Below are positions 1-7,918 of a DNA stretch of 64,000 nucleotides, piece after piece. Below the pieces are notes generated by a model. It worked only from the letters and a program-made list of their open reading frames with translations, was not told where the DNA came from and did not search any database. The translations under genes and the position numbers were made by a program. Every line of letters begins with the position of its first letter. The first letter of the stretch is position 1. This DNA is from Phycisphaerae bacterium (GTDB taxonomy: Bacteria > Planctomycetota > Phycisphaerae > UBA1845 > JAFGLZ01), in assembly GCA_016927755.1 (NCBI GenBank), contig JAFGLZ010000265.1, forward strand, positions 1 to 64,000, read 5' to 3'.

Positions 1-1733
1 GAGGGGGCGTCGGTCAGGGGACAGACGGCGCGCTGGGTCTTTGGGAACGCGATGACGTCACGGATGCTGTCGTAGCCGAGCAGGAGCATGACGAATCGAT
101 CGAGGCCCCAAGCGATGCCGCCGTGGGGGGGAGCGCCGAACTTGAGTGCGGTGAGCAGGTGCTCGAACTTGGCGTGCGCCTCGGCTTCGTTGATGCCGAG
201 GGCGCGGAAGACCTTCTGCTGGACCTCCCGCCGATGGATACGAATGCTTCCGCCGGCGACCTCGATGCCGTTGAGGACGATGTCGTAGGCCTTGGCGCGG
301 ATGCCGCCGAGATCGCCGCTTTCGAACTTGTCGAGGTCCTCGTCGCGCGGGGAGGTGAAGGGGTGGTGGGTGCTGTACCAGCGTCCGTCGTCATGGTTGT
401 ACTCGAAGAGCGGGAAGTCGACGACCCAGCAGAAGTCGAATCGGCCCTGTGGAATCAGGCCGCGTCGCTCGCCGAGCTCGCTTCGGAGCCAGGCCAGGTA
501 CTTGCAGACGTTGGCCTCGGTGTCGGCGGAGAAGAAGATGGCGTCGCCGATCTGGGCTCCGGTCGCGGCGATGAGCTCTGTGGCCAAGTCGCCGGCGAAG
601 AATTTGGCGATGCCCGTCTGGAGGGCGGGCTTGCCGTCCTCGGCGATGACCTTAGTCAGCGGCAGGCCGCCGGAGCCGATGCCCTTGATCTGCTCGGTCA
701 GCCCGTCGGTTTCCTTGCGGGTCATCTCTCCGCCGCCGGGGCAGACGACACACCGGACCACACCCGCGGCGTCGAGGGCGCCCTTGAAGACGTTGAAGTC
801 CATCTTGGCGGCGAGGGTGCTGATGTCGATGAGCTTCATCCCGAACCGCGTGTCGGGGCGGTCGATGCCATAGTCCCGCATGGCTTGCTCGTAGGTCATT
901 CGCGGCATGGGTAGCGGTACGTCGATGTCGAGGACCTGCTTCATGATGTAGGCCATGGCGCCTTCGGTGACGGAGATGACGTTCTCTTGCTGGACGAAGG
1001 CCATCTCGACGTCGACCTGGGTGAACTCGGGCTGGCGGTCGGCCCGGAGGTCCTCGTCGCGGAAGCAGCGGACGATCTGCATGTAGCGGTCCATTCCGCC
1101 CATCATGAAGAGCTGCTTGAAGAGCTGCGGCGACTGGGGCAGGGCGTAGAAGCTGCCCTGCTGGACGCGGGAGGGGACGAGGTAGTCGCGTGCGCCTTCG
1201 GGCGTGCTCTTGGTCAGGAAAGGGGTCTCGATTTCGAGGAATCCCTGTCGGTCGAAGTAGTCGCGGATGGCCTTGGTGATCTTGTGGCGCATGCGCAGGG
1301 CGCGTTGTACGGGGCCGCGTCGCATGTCGAGGAAACGGTATCGGAGACGGGTTTCCTCGCCGACCTCGATGTCTTCCTGGATCTCGAAGACGGGGGTCTC
1401 GCTCTTGTTGAGGAGATCGACCTGGCGGCCGTTGACCTCGATCTCGCCGGTGGGCAGCTTGGGGTTGACGTTCTCGCCGCGGAGGGCGACGTCGCCTCTG
1501 ACGGCGATGCAGTCCTCGCTTCGGAGGGCGCGCGCGACCTTGTGGGCGTTTGGGTCGGTCTGGGGGTTGAACTTGATTTGGGTGAGGCCGTCATGATCTC
1601 GGAGGTCGATGAAGACCATTCCGCCGTGGTCGCGATAGCTGTTGACCCAGCCGACGAGGACGACCTGCTGTCCTTGGTCAGCGGCTCGGAGTTGTCCGCA
1701 GAGATGCGTACGTTGGTGATAGGGGACGGCCAC
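1..1733 (-). CDS. aspS: Aspartyl-tRNA synthetase (3' end cut by window)
   Basis: This gene is missing from the ORF track because its stop lies outside the window. It reads as one open frame of 577 codons from a GTG at 1733, preceded by AGGAGA about 8 nt upstream. The N-terminal OB fold (GWVNSYRDHGGMVFIDLRD) is the anticodon-binding domain. Class II motif 2 is visible as FRDEDLRADRQPEFTQ and motif 3 as GGIAWGLDRFVMLLLG. The long middle section is the GAD insertion typical of bacterial AspRS. The enzyme charges tRNA-Asp in the cytoplasm. The frame runs off the window at PLTDAP, a conserved spot near the C-terminus, so only about 10-15 residues should be missing. The long plus-strand ORFs opposite it are shadows. 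Confidence 0.96.
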   Translation of the reverse strand, partial: MAVPYHQRTHLCGQLRAADQGQQVVLVGWVNSYRDHGGMVFIDLRDHDGLTQIKFNPQTDPNAHKVARALRSEDCIAVRGDVALRGENVNPKLPTGEIEVNGRQVDLLNKSETPVFEIQEDIEVGEETRLRYRFLDMRRGPVQRALRMRHKITKAIRDYFDRQGFLEIETPFLTKSTPEGARDYLVPSRVQQGSFYALPQSPQLFKQLFMMGGMDRYMQIVRCFRDEDLRADRQPEFTQVDVEMAFVQQENVISVTEGAMAYIMKQVLDIDVPLPMPRMTYEQAMRDYGIDRPDTRFGMKLIDISTLAAKMDFNVFKGALDAAGVVRCVVCPGGGEMTRKETDGLTEQIKGIGSGGLPLTKVIAEDGKPALQTGIAKFFAGDLATELIAATGAQIGDAIFFSADTEANVCKYLAWLRSELGERRGLIPQGRFDFCWVVDFPLFEYNHDDGRWYSTHHPFTSPRDEDLDKFESGDLGGIRAKAYDIVLNGIEVAGGSIRIHRREVQQKVFRALGINEAEAHAKFEHLLTALKFGAPPHGGIAWGLDRFVMLLLGYDSIRDVIAFPKTQRAVCPLTDAP

Positions 1734-2117
1734 GATTCTCTCCTTGCTCTAGTTGCCCTGTGTCTATCCAGACGGCACACGGGGCAAACGCCGATTTTGG
1801 CGTCGCGTCCTGCAGCCGTCAACGGTTGCGGTTTCTAGCGGTTAGCGTCGAGACGATTGGCGGACAGCGTTGGCGGCGGCAAGAGAACGGTCAGGATGGG
1901 ATCGGCGATCCTCATGGGTTCACCCAATGGCCTGCTGCCCAAACGTGCGACCCGGGGACCGGCTGAATCATCGGCGAGCGCACGAACACAGACTATACCT
2001 GAGGCGCCGGGCAGGGGCAAGCCCAGGTTTGAGGGATAGGCGTACACGAGCAGTCGTCGAGCCTACGTGTTGTCGATATGGCCGGTGAGCGGGTGGCGTC
2101 CAGCTCAGGATGGTCGG
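1734..2117. other. Gene-free leader upstream of aspS
   Basis: This 384-base stretch separates the aspS start from the pseudopilin-like gene that precedes it on the minus strand. It holds a good minus-strand promoter near 1992-2020, which implies an aspS leader of roughly 250 nt. The short ORFs in it (for example 1835..2047 minus) have no Shine-Dalgarno sequence or recognisable domain. No T-box sequence was seen. Confidence 0.6.
1992..2020 (-). promoter_or_regulatory. Sigma-70-type promoter for aspS
   Basis: On the minus strand the sequence is TTGCCC, a 17-base spacer, then TATAGT. This matches the housekeeping consensus well. It points toward aspS and would start transcription near 1985. Confidence 0.6.
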
Positions 2118-3161
2118 CTAGAGAGAGCCGCCCACAATCAGCTTTCCCCTCTGGGCGAAGGTGTGCCGGCTGAGCCAGTCGAGCATGTCAGCTAGCGCCG
2201 TATAGAGTAGGAGCGGGTTACTGCCGCTCATGTTTGCCCAGAAGGTTCTCGTCAACTCGACGTGTCCGTCGTAGCATCCGACGTAGCCGCACTTGACATG
2301 TAGAGGGTCCACTTCGGGTGGGAGTCGATCGTTGCGAATGGGGCGACCGTGGTAGGAGCCGATCTCGTCAGCGAGGAGGAAGTGCATGCAATCCACGGCG
2401 GCCCATCCGCCGGAGGCAATTGCGTCCCTTGGGGGAATGTGCTCTTCGTAGGCGGAGCCGACGTGGCGCAGGGCGGATTCGTCGTAGATCATCGGCAGCC
2501 AAGACGGCCTGTGTATCTCGCTGGTCCTCATGATGGGGCCGGGCGCGCCGAAGTCGCTTCCGCCCCAGTAGTCGGACTCTTTTCCACTTTGCGCCCAGTC
2601 ACCCATGATCCACTTTCGACCGAGGTCGGTCCTGGTGTAGTTGAAGGCGTTCTGGGACTTGTCGGGGATGCGCTCGAATTCGGGGCATCGGTAGAGGGTC
2701 TCGAATCGGGTGTAGGTGAAGAGCAGACCGGTGCTCAGGCCGACGCCGTTTTGCTGCCATTCGTTCTCGGGCAGCGTTCCGTTCCAGAGGAGTTGGTGGT
2801 TCTGAGTCAGCCATGTCTCGGCGTACGCCCAGGCGCGTCGGTCAGGCAGGGCCAGCAGGGGCGGCGGGGGAGAGGGGCTCTGGGAGGCCAAGGGGGCGGT
2901 GCTCGGCTTGTCCGGGTAGTGGATGCTTTCCCAGCCGATTCCCATGAAGGGGGGCGTTTCGTCGTAGTCCTGGGCATAGACGAGCATCGCTTTTGTGAGC
3001 TGGGCGATGCGCGTGGCGCAAATGGCCTGGCGGTTGCGGTCGCGCAGTCCGATGAGGGCGGGGATGAAGATCGTGGTGATGAGTCCGACGATGGTCGCCA
3101 CGGAGGTGGCGGTCTGGATGAGGGTTATTCCCCTGAGTCTGGATTGCAGTTTCGTTGTCAT
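2118..3161 (-). CDS. Pseudopilin-like secreted protein (prepilin-type N-terminus)
   Basis: The track ORF begins at 3512, but its first 117 codons overlap the upstream gene in another frame. The real start is the ATG at 3161 (MTTKLQ), with GGAGG about 8 nt upstream. The N-terminus RGITLIQTATSVATIVGLI resembles a type IV prepilin/type II secretion pseudopilin leader followed by a single membrane helix. The residue that is normally Glu at mature position 5 is Gln here. The roughly 300-residue remainder is Trp- and Tyr-rich with CPEFERIP and a YVGCYDGHVELT stretch, like the H-X9-DG pseudopilins abundant in Planctomycetota. It lies 14 bases after the HAF-repeat gene, so the two are probably cotranscribed. 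Substrate and partners are unknown. Confidence 0.75.
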   Translation of the reverse strand: MTTKLQSRLRGITLIQTATSVATIVGLITTIFIPALIGLRDRNRQAICATRIAQLTKAMLVYAQDYDETPPFMGIGWESIHYPDKPSTAPLASQSPSPPPPLLALPDRRAWAYAETWLTQNHQLLWNGTLPENEWQQNGVGLSTGLLFTYTRFETLYRCPEFERIPDKSQNAFNYTRTDLGRKWIMGDWAQSGKESDYWGGSDFGAPGPIMRTSEIHRPSWLPMIYDESALRHVGSAYEEHIPPRDAIASGGWAAVDCMHFLLADEIGSYHGRPIRNDRLPPEVDPLHVKCGYVGCYDGHVELTRTFWANMSGSNPLLLYTALADMLDWLSRHTFAQRGKLIVGGSL

Positions 3162-3175
3162 GACGATCCTCCGAT

Positions 3176-4258
3176 CTAGGGCATCGGCGGCTGGTTTTGC
3201 CGCAGGAAGGCGTGCATCTCGCCGGTGGGCGTGACGGCGGATCCGACCTTGTTGAGGAGTGCGCCGCCGATGTCGTAGACGAACACCGGGCCGTTGCCGC
3301 CTAGAGGCTGGCCGATGGACCAAACCTGTACGGTCCCGCCTGACCAGATGCCGTCCAACTGCCCGTTGGGGTCCAGACCGTAGCCGACGAAGGATCCTGG
3401 TCCGAGGCCCCAGGCCTCGGCGACCGGCCCGCCAGGGGTGCCCAGGTCCTGCATCGCGCCGTTGGGGTCCCACACGCAGACGTGTCGCTCGCCTTCGGGG
3501 GTGTCGGACCATCCGGTGACGTAGCCGGCTTCGTTGACGGCGTACGCGGCGCTATTCCGCCCGCCGAGGGTTCCGAGATCGGTCATGCCGCCGGCCTCGG
3601 TCCAGAGGAAGGCGCGCTTGACCGGGGCAGGCTCGGGATTGTTCGGGTCCTGGTCCGGCGGGCTCGGGGCCGTGGACCAGCCGACGACGAGCCCGGCGCT
3701 GTTTACGCCGTAAGCGAAGCTGTTGTCGCCGCCGAGCGTGCCGAGATCCGTCATCGAGAGCGACTGCCACAGGAAGGCGTGCCAGTCGCCCTCGATGGTT
3801 TCGGAGGCGCCGACGATCTTGCCCGTATCCGAGATCGCCCAGGCCTCGCTGCTGTCTCCACCGAGCGTGCCGAGCTCGGTCATGATTCCGGCGAACCAGA
3901 CGAAGGCTCGCTCGACAGACTGGTTTGCATCGAGTGGATGCGGCATGTCGGATGTGCCAACGATGGTTAGGCCGTCAGCGGTCGTGACGTCGTGGCCCTC
4001 GCTGTCGGGACCTCCCAAGGTGCCGAGGTCCGTCATGCCTCCGGACTCGGACCATAGGAAGGCATGCCACTGGCCACTGGCGGTCTCGGCCCCGCCCACG
4101 ACGTGTCCGGCGTCATCGAGCGCGGCGGCGATGCTCTCGGTTCCGCCGAGGGTGCCTAGATCGATGTCCTCCGACATGCAGACGAGGCCTGCGGGGGTGA
4201 TGAGCAACCCCGTGGCCACCACGACCAACGCCCGTTTCAGGACGCGTTTGCGAATCAT
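3176..4258 (-). CDS. HAF-repeat secreted protein
   Basis: This is a 360-residue protein with an N-terminal signal or anchor (ALVVVATGLLITPAGLVCMS). It is followed by at least five repeats of about 45-60 residues built around DLGTLGG and HAFLW, the hallmark of the HAF family of extracellular repeat proteins. The repeats probably fold into a beta-propeller-like or beta-rich exported domain. The function of the family is not established. The Cys in GLVCMS could be a lipobox variant, but it lacks the usual Ala/Gly before Cys. It forms a pair with the downstream pseudopilin-like gene. An inverted repeat lies in its upstream region. Confidence 0.8.
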   Translation of the reverse strand: MIRKRVLKRALVVVATGLLITPAGLVCMSEDIDLGTLGGTESIAAALDDAGHVVGGAETASGQWHAFLWSESGGMTDLGTLGGPDSEGHDVTTADGLTIVGTSDMPHPLDANQSVERAFVWFAGIMTELGTLGGDSSEAWAISDTGKIVGASETIEGDWHAFLWQSLSMTDLGTLGGDNSFAYGVNSAGLVVGWSTAPSPPDQDPNNPEPAPVKRAFLWTEAGGMTDLGTLGGRNSAAYAVNEAGYVTGWSDTPEGERHVCVWDPNGAMQDLGTPGGPVAEAWGLGPGSFVGYGLDPNGQLDGIWSGGTVQVWSIGQPLGGNGPVFVYDIGGALLNKVGSAVTPTGEMHAFLRQNQPPMP

Positions 4259-4356
4259 GGCGAATGCCTCCTCGTTTCTCAGTTGTCACGCGCGACCCGC
4301 GCGAAGGCAGCGGTCCCGCGCGCGGCACGGGCGGAATCGGGGAGAATAGACCGATA

Positions 4357-4372
4357 ACCGAAGTAGTTCGGT
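4357..4372. repeat. Inverted repeat upstream of HAF gene
   Basis: ACCGAA, a four-base gap and TTCGGT form a 6-bp stem about 100 bases upstream of the HAF gene start. Flanking GATAAC and GTTATC extend the symmetry with a gap. It could be an operator or a small hairpin in the 5' leader. Confidence 0.4.
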
Positions 4373-4539
4373 GTGTTATCCACCACAGTCTGACTGAAGG
4401 TTAACAGCATGGTCTCTTCCCCTCTGGTCGGGAGACCCGACCCATCTGAATTGCATTGTACGCGTGGGGCATGGACACGACAACCTATAAAACCAGTATA
4501 TGGGATAGCCTTGGAGCCAATGTGATTGAGGCGTTTGGG

Positions 4540-5958
4540 CTATTGAGACTGGGCAGGCATGGTCGTCGTCGGCGTTGTTGGGATGGCGTCGCGCAGGATG
4601 AGCCAGAGGCGGCGGAGTGGCAACTCCATCGTTACGGCCACCTGTCGTTTGTCTTTGTCCACGGCGGGTGGCACCGCGAGTCTGGCGGCGCTGAGGAACG
4701 TCAGGATGTCCTCGGCGAGCATTTCGTGCCGGTCCAGAAACGTCGCGACGGTGACACCGCCCGGCAGCTCGAGGGCGTCGATCTTCTTGGCGATATCGAG
4801 TTGAGCGGCGATCCGGGCGTCCTGAACGGCCAATTCCACGAGCCGATCGGTGACCGGTTGCTGTTTGGACATTGACGTTTCGCCTTTGGCCCGGATCGAC
4901 TCTCTGGCCCAGGCGGGCTGGTCGACATCAAGGACGGCCCAGCGGTTCTTGCGGAGCATCGACGCGGGCGGCAGGCCGTAGCCCACAGCGCGAAGGCGCC
5001 GTACGCTCGCCAGTCGCGTTATGCTTCGGACGTCTCCCTCGGGCACGTCGATCTTGGTCTGGAGGCTTGCGAGTAGTCGTTCGAGCCGGGTCACGACGTC
5101 GTTGACGTTCACTTCGGCGTAGGTCCGGCAGACCTGTTCGGGGACGTACTCTGGCTTGCTGAAGCCCAGGCCGGCGAACGGTTGACGGAGCCCGTCGCCG
5201 ATCGCGGGGGCGGTGGCGATGAGGTTGCCGACGGTGCCCGATCGGTCCATCTTGAGCTCGGCGATCTTCCTGGCGAGGTGGTCGGCGGCGTCAAGTTGAG
5301 CGGCCCTCTCGGCGGCCTTGAATCCAGCGGGGGCGACGTCGGCCCAGCCCGCGGGGGGCAGGTCACCGGCGTCTTTTCCTCCGGGCCAGCCGGGCGGGCC
5401 GGTCAGCTCTTCCGGCGTCGGCTCCTGGCCGTAGCCGGTTACGAGGAGTGCCTGCTGACCGGATTGGCTCGCCGTCGCTTCCAGGTCGGCAACCTTGACA
5501 GGCCCCGTCGGCTCGGCGGCGGCGTAGAGCTTGGCGAGTCTCTCGATGAGGGGTTGGAGCGGCAATCGAAGATCGATTTCGACGTCACCGTTGCGGTATC
5601 GCCGCAGCTTGCCGAGGCGGTCCGCCTGAGCGGTCAGCCGGCGCAGCCCCATCGCCATCGAGTCCGAGGTGGCCGCGACGTCGTTGAGGGTGTGCCCGTT
5701 TTTTACGGGCACGGCCAGGACCTGTTCGCGGAGTTGCCGATAGCCGTCGGCGAGGGCGGCTTGCTCGGCATATGCGCGGCGTTGCTCCGGGCCCCACCTC
5801 GTGGCGGCAGCGGCGCTCACCCCGAACGCGGAGCAGAGCAGGAGCGGCACGACCGTCGGCCAACGTCCTGGCTCTCGGGGCGCCGATGAGCGTATTCCGC
5901 CGGGACGTCCGGGATCGGCCAGTCTTCTGAACTCGCGAATCGTCGATTGCATGAGCAT
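4540..5958 (-). CDS. Exported LPP20-like protein
   Basis: The track ORF starts at 6201, but a signal peptide (VVPLLLCSAFGVSAAA) appears only after residue 100 of that frame. The start is therefore set at the ATG at 5958 (MLMQSTIREF, preceded by GGTGG). A second ATG at 5952 is equally possible. The mature part begins with an AYAEQAALADGYRQL helix and a strand-rich section ending in YRNGDVEIDLRLPLQ. This is the pattern of the LPP20 family of bacterial outer-membrane or periplasmic proteins. The C-terminal third (AVQDARIAAQLDIAKKIDAL) looks like a second LPP20-type helix, so the domain may be duplicated. The precise role is unknown. Confidence 0.65.
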   Translation of the reverse strand: MLMQSTIREFRRLADPGRPGGIRSSAPREPGRWPTVVPLLLCSAFGVSAAAATRWGPEQRRAYAEQAALADGYRQLREQVLAVPVKNGHTLNDVAATSDSMAMGLRRLTAQADRLGKLRRYRNGDVEIDLRLPLQPLIERLAKLYAAAEPTGPVKVADLEATASQSGQQALLVTGYGQEPTPEELTGPPGWPGGKDAGDLPPAGWADVAPAGFKAAERAAQLDAADHLARKIAELKMDRSGTVGNLIATAPAIGDGLRQPFAGLGFSKPEYVPEQVCRTYAEVNVNDVVTRLERLLASLQTKIDVPEGDVRSITRLASVRRLRAVGYGLPPASMLRKNRWAVLDVDQPAWARESIRAKGETSMSKQQPVTDRLVELAVQDARIAAQLDIAKKIDALELPGGVTVATFLDRHEMLAEDILTFLSAARLAVPPAVDKDKRQVAVTMELPLRRLWLILRDAIPTTPTTTMPAQSQ

Positions 5959-6278
5959 ATCCACCACCGGTGACCGTGGCTCCGGATCGGCAGTGTGAGG
6001 ATACGCCGAGGCGGGCGGATGCTCAAGAGGGGCGTGAGGAGTTCCGCGAGGTGTTTGAGCCGCCGAGGTCCCGTGGGCCCAGGGGGGTTCGAAAGGCGCA
6101 AGTTGTTTGTAATCGCGGGGTAGCCGATCAGGGAGTATGATAGTAGACAGGATGGGAGTTTGGTTTTCGTGTAATAGGTTGTCCCTGAGAGCGTCTCCCA
6201 TTCCTGAGGGGTCGGGGTCGGTCCCCGTCCGATAACGCCGTTCGGGGTATGTTGCGGCGGCGAGCAGGCGTTTCGGGT

Positions 6279-6297
6279 CACGGGCAAGATGCCCGTG
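6279..6297. repeat. Perfect 8-bp hairpin CACGGGCA/TGCCCGTG
   Basis: CACGGGCA, a three-base AGA loop and TGCCCGTG form a perfect stem. Its right arm is the start of the adjoining 16-bp tandem repeat. There is no U-tract, so it is not a classical terminator. Confidence 0.6.
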
Positions 6298-6349
6298 CTA
6301 CGAGATGCCCGTGCTACGCGATGTCCGTGCTACGCGATGCCCGTGCTGC
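6288..6349 (+). repeat. 16-bp tandem repeat, about 4 copies
   Basis: The unit GATGCCCGTGCTACGC is repeated nearly four times with one or two mismatches, directly upstream of the kinase gene. The ORF track reads it as protein (MPVLRDA...MPVLR), but the kinase fold only starts after it, so it is treated as non-coding. Confidence 0.75.
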
Positions 6350-6393
6350 GATGGCGCGGGATTCCGCGCGGAGATTTGGATCGAGGCTTGGCG

Positions 6394-7467
6394 ATGTATC
6401 AGCCGAAGTCAGGTGATCGAATCAGCGAATACCTCCTGCTGGAGCAGGTGGGGGCCGGGAGCTTCGGTGAGGTCTGGAAGGCCCGGCACCACGTGTGGCA
6501 GGATCAGATCGTGGCGGTCAAGCTCGCCACGGACGCGCAGTACGTCCGCAATCTTCAGCGCGAGGGGGTGACGATTCACGGGCTGCGTCATCCGAACATC
6601 GTGCGGGCGCTGGGCCTGGATCCGTACGCCGCGCCGCCTTACCTGGTGATGGAGTTCATCGACGGCCCGTCGCTGCGGCAGGTGGTGGACACCCACCCGG
6701 AGGGGATCCCTCTGGCATCGGCCATGGCGGTTCTGCGCGGCATGCTGGAGGCGTTGGCGGTCGCGCATGAAAACGGCATCATCCACCGTGACGTCAAGCC
6801 GGCGAACGTGCTGATCGCCTCGAGAGAGGGCGTCGAGGCGTGGACGCCTGAAGTGGTTCGGATCACGGATTTCGGGCTCGGGCAGGCGGCGGGGCTGACG
6901 ACGACGTCGATCATGGCCTCCGGGAGCCTGCTGACCGACGAGGGCAAGAGCATCTCGGGTACGATCGCCTACATGGCCCCGGAACAGCGGGACGGGCTGG
7001 ACCTGGACGCCCGGGCGGACCTGTACTCTTGCGGCGTCGTGCTGTTCGAGCTGGTCACGGGCAAGCGGCCGCAGGGCGGCGATCTGCCGAGCCATCTCCG
7101 CAGCGAACTGCCCAAGTGGCTGGACGAGTTCTTTGCCCGGTGCTACACGCGTCGCGAGCATCGGTTCTCGTCGGCACGGGAGATGCTGGACGAGTTGGCG
7201 AGACACGCGCGCGTGACCGAGCTTCCTCGCGCGACGCCGGTGGCCCGTTTGCCCAAGGCGATTCCGCCCGCGGCGAAGGGCAGGACCCGACGGGAGTTCT
7301 GCGAGAAATGCGGCACGCGTCTAGCCCCGGAGGACAACTTCTGCATCAAGTGCGGCCAACAGGTGAATCCGAATCCGCCGCGGTGCACGAAATGCGGCGC
7401 CTACATCGACGCGGGGGACAAGTACTGCATCCTGTGCGGGGCGTCTTTGGTGAGCAGGGGGTGCTGA
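6394..7467 (+). CDS. Ser/Thr protein kinase with C-terminal double zinc ribbon
   Basis: The start is set at the ATG at 6394 (MYQPKSGDRI); the earlier part of the track ORF is tandem repeat. Residues 10-280 form a Hanks-type kinase with every catalytic element: glycine loop GAGSFGEVWKA, VAVK lysine, HRDVKPANV catalytic loop, DFGLG metal site and the APEQ motif. Two CxxC zinc ribbons follow at about 305-357 (CEKCGTRLAPEDNFCIKCG and CTKCGAYIDAGDKYCILCG). There is no membrane segment, unlike PASTA kinases, so it should be cytoplasmic. It is the first gene of the eight-gene cluster with ESCRT-III- and Vps4-like genes, so a regulatory role in that system is plausible but inferred. Confidence 0.9.
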   Translation: MYQPKSGDRISEYLLLEQVGAGSFGEVWKARHHVWQDQIVAVKLATDAQYVRNLQREGVTIHGLRHPNIVRALGLDPYAAPPYLVMEFIDGPSLRQVVDTHPEGIPLASAMAVLRGMLEALAVAHENGIIHRDVKPANVLIASREGVEAWTPEVVRITDFGLGQAAGLTTTSIMASGSLLTDEGKSISGTIAYMAPEQRDGLDLDARADLYSCGVVLFELVTGKRPQGGDLPSHLRSELPKWLDEFFARCYTRREHRFSSAREMLDELARHARVTELPRATPVARLPKAIPPAAKGRTRREFCEKCGTRLAPEDNFCIKCGQQVNPNPPRCTKCGAYIDAGDKYCILCGASLVSRGC

Positions 7468-7569
7468 GTTGCGGCGGGGAAGGCTCGAGATGTCGCGGCG
7501 GCTGAAGACTGGCAGATGGACTCTCGATCGCCCGTGGCCGCCGGTGCGATGCCAGGAGTTGAACTGGCC

Positions 7570-7887
7570 ATGTTGAGGTTTACGCTCATCCCGTGTGTGT
7601 TCGTCGTCATGCTGCCTGTGATCGTGATGATCTTCCTGCGGCTGGTGGCGGCGGTGTTTCGACTCGCCGACCGCGGCGCGCGTTACGGGCAGGGCGGCCT
7701 ACCGCGCGGTCGAGGGCGCGGGGGGCGTCGAGGGGGACGCAACGGGTGGGGGCCTTACGCCATGAACCAAGAGGAGCCGCCGCCGCCGATTGATGCCGAG
7801 CCGGTCTGCCCCAACCCGCAGTGCCGGCACCCCAACCGATCCGGCGCGCGATACTGCGGGCGATGCGGGACTCGCCTGACCTTCTAG
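7570..7887 (+). CDS. Small membrane protein with zinc ribbon
   Basis: The track ORF starts at 7516, but AGGAG 11 nt before the ATG at 7570 (MLRFTLIPC) makes that the better start. That gives 105 residues. An N-terminal membrane helix (IPCVFVVMLPVIVMIFLRL) is followed by an Arg/Gly-rich linker (RGRGRGGRRGGRNG). A C-terminal zinc ribbon (CPNPQCRHPNRSGARYCGRC) resembles the ribbons at the end of the kinase one gene upstream. It is probably a small membrane-anchored adaptor of the cluster. It lies 31 bases before the winged-helix/Snf7-like gene. No enzymatic motif is visible. Confidence 0.7.
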   Translation: MLRFTLIPCVFVVMLPVIVMIFLRLVAAVFRLADRGARYGQGGLPRGRGRGGRRGGRNGWGPYAMNQEEPPPPIDAEPVCPNPQCRHPNRSGARYCGRCGTRLTF

Positions 7888-7918
7888 CGCGCGCCCCGCA
7901 CCGTCGAATGTAGAGGCC

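Larger units (their letters stand above)
5959..6393. other. Divergent intergenic region with hairpin and tandem repeats
   Basis: This 435-base gap lies between the minus-strand LPP20-like gene and the plus-strand kinase that opens the ESCRT-like cluster. It should hold promoters for both directions, though I see no convincing consensus. Its right end carries a perfect hairpin and a 16-bp tandem repeat, listed separately. Confidence 0.6.

Noticed and set aside
123-1838. Long plus-strand ORFs opposite aspS
   Set aside because: They lie antisense to a clear AspRS frame and show no domain or ribosome site. They are shadows of high-GC coding.
1835-2047. ORF in the aspS leader as an aspartate leader peptide
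   Set aside because: It has no run of Asp codons, no ribosome site and no following terminator.
6288-6349. CRISPR-like array
   Set aside because: The 16-bp units are directly adjacent with no spacers, and no cas gene is present in the window.
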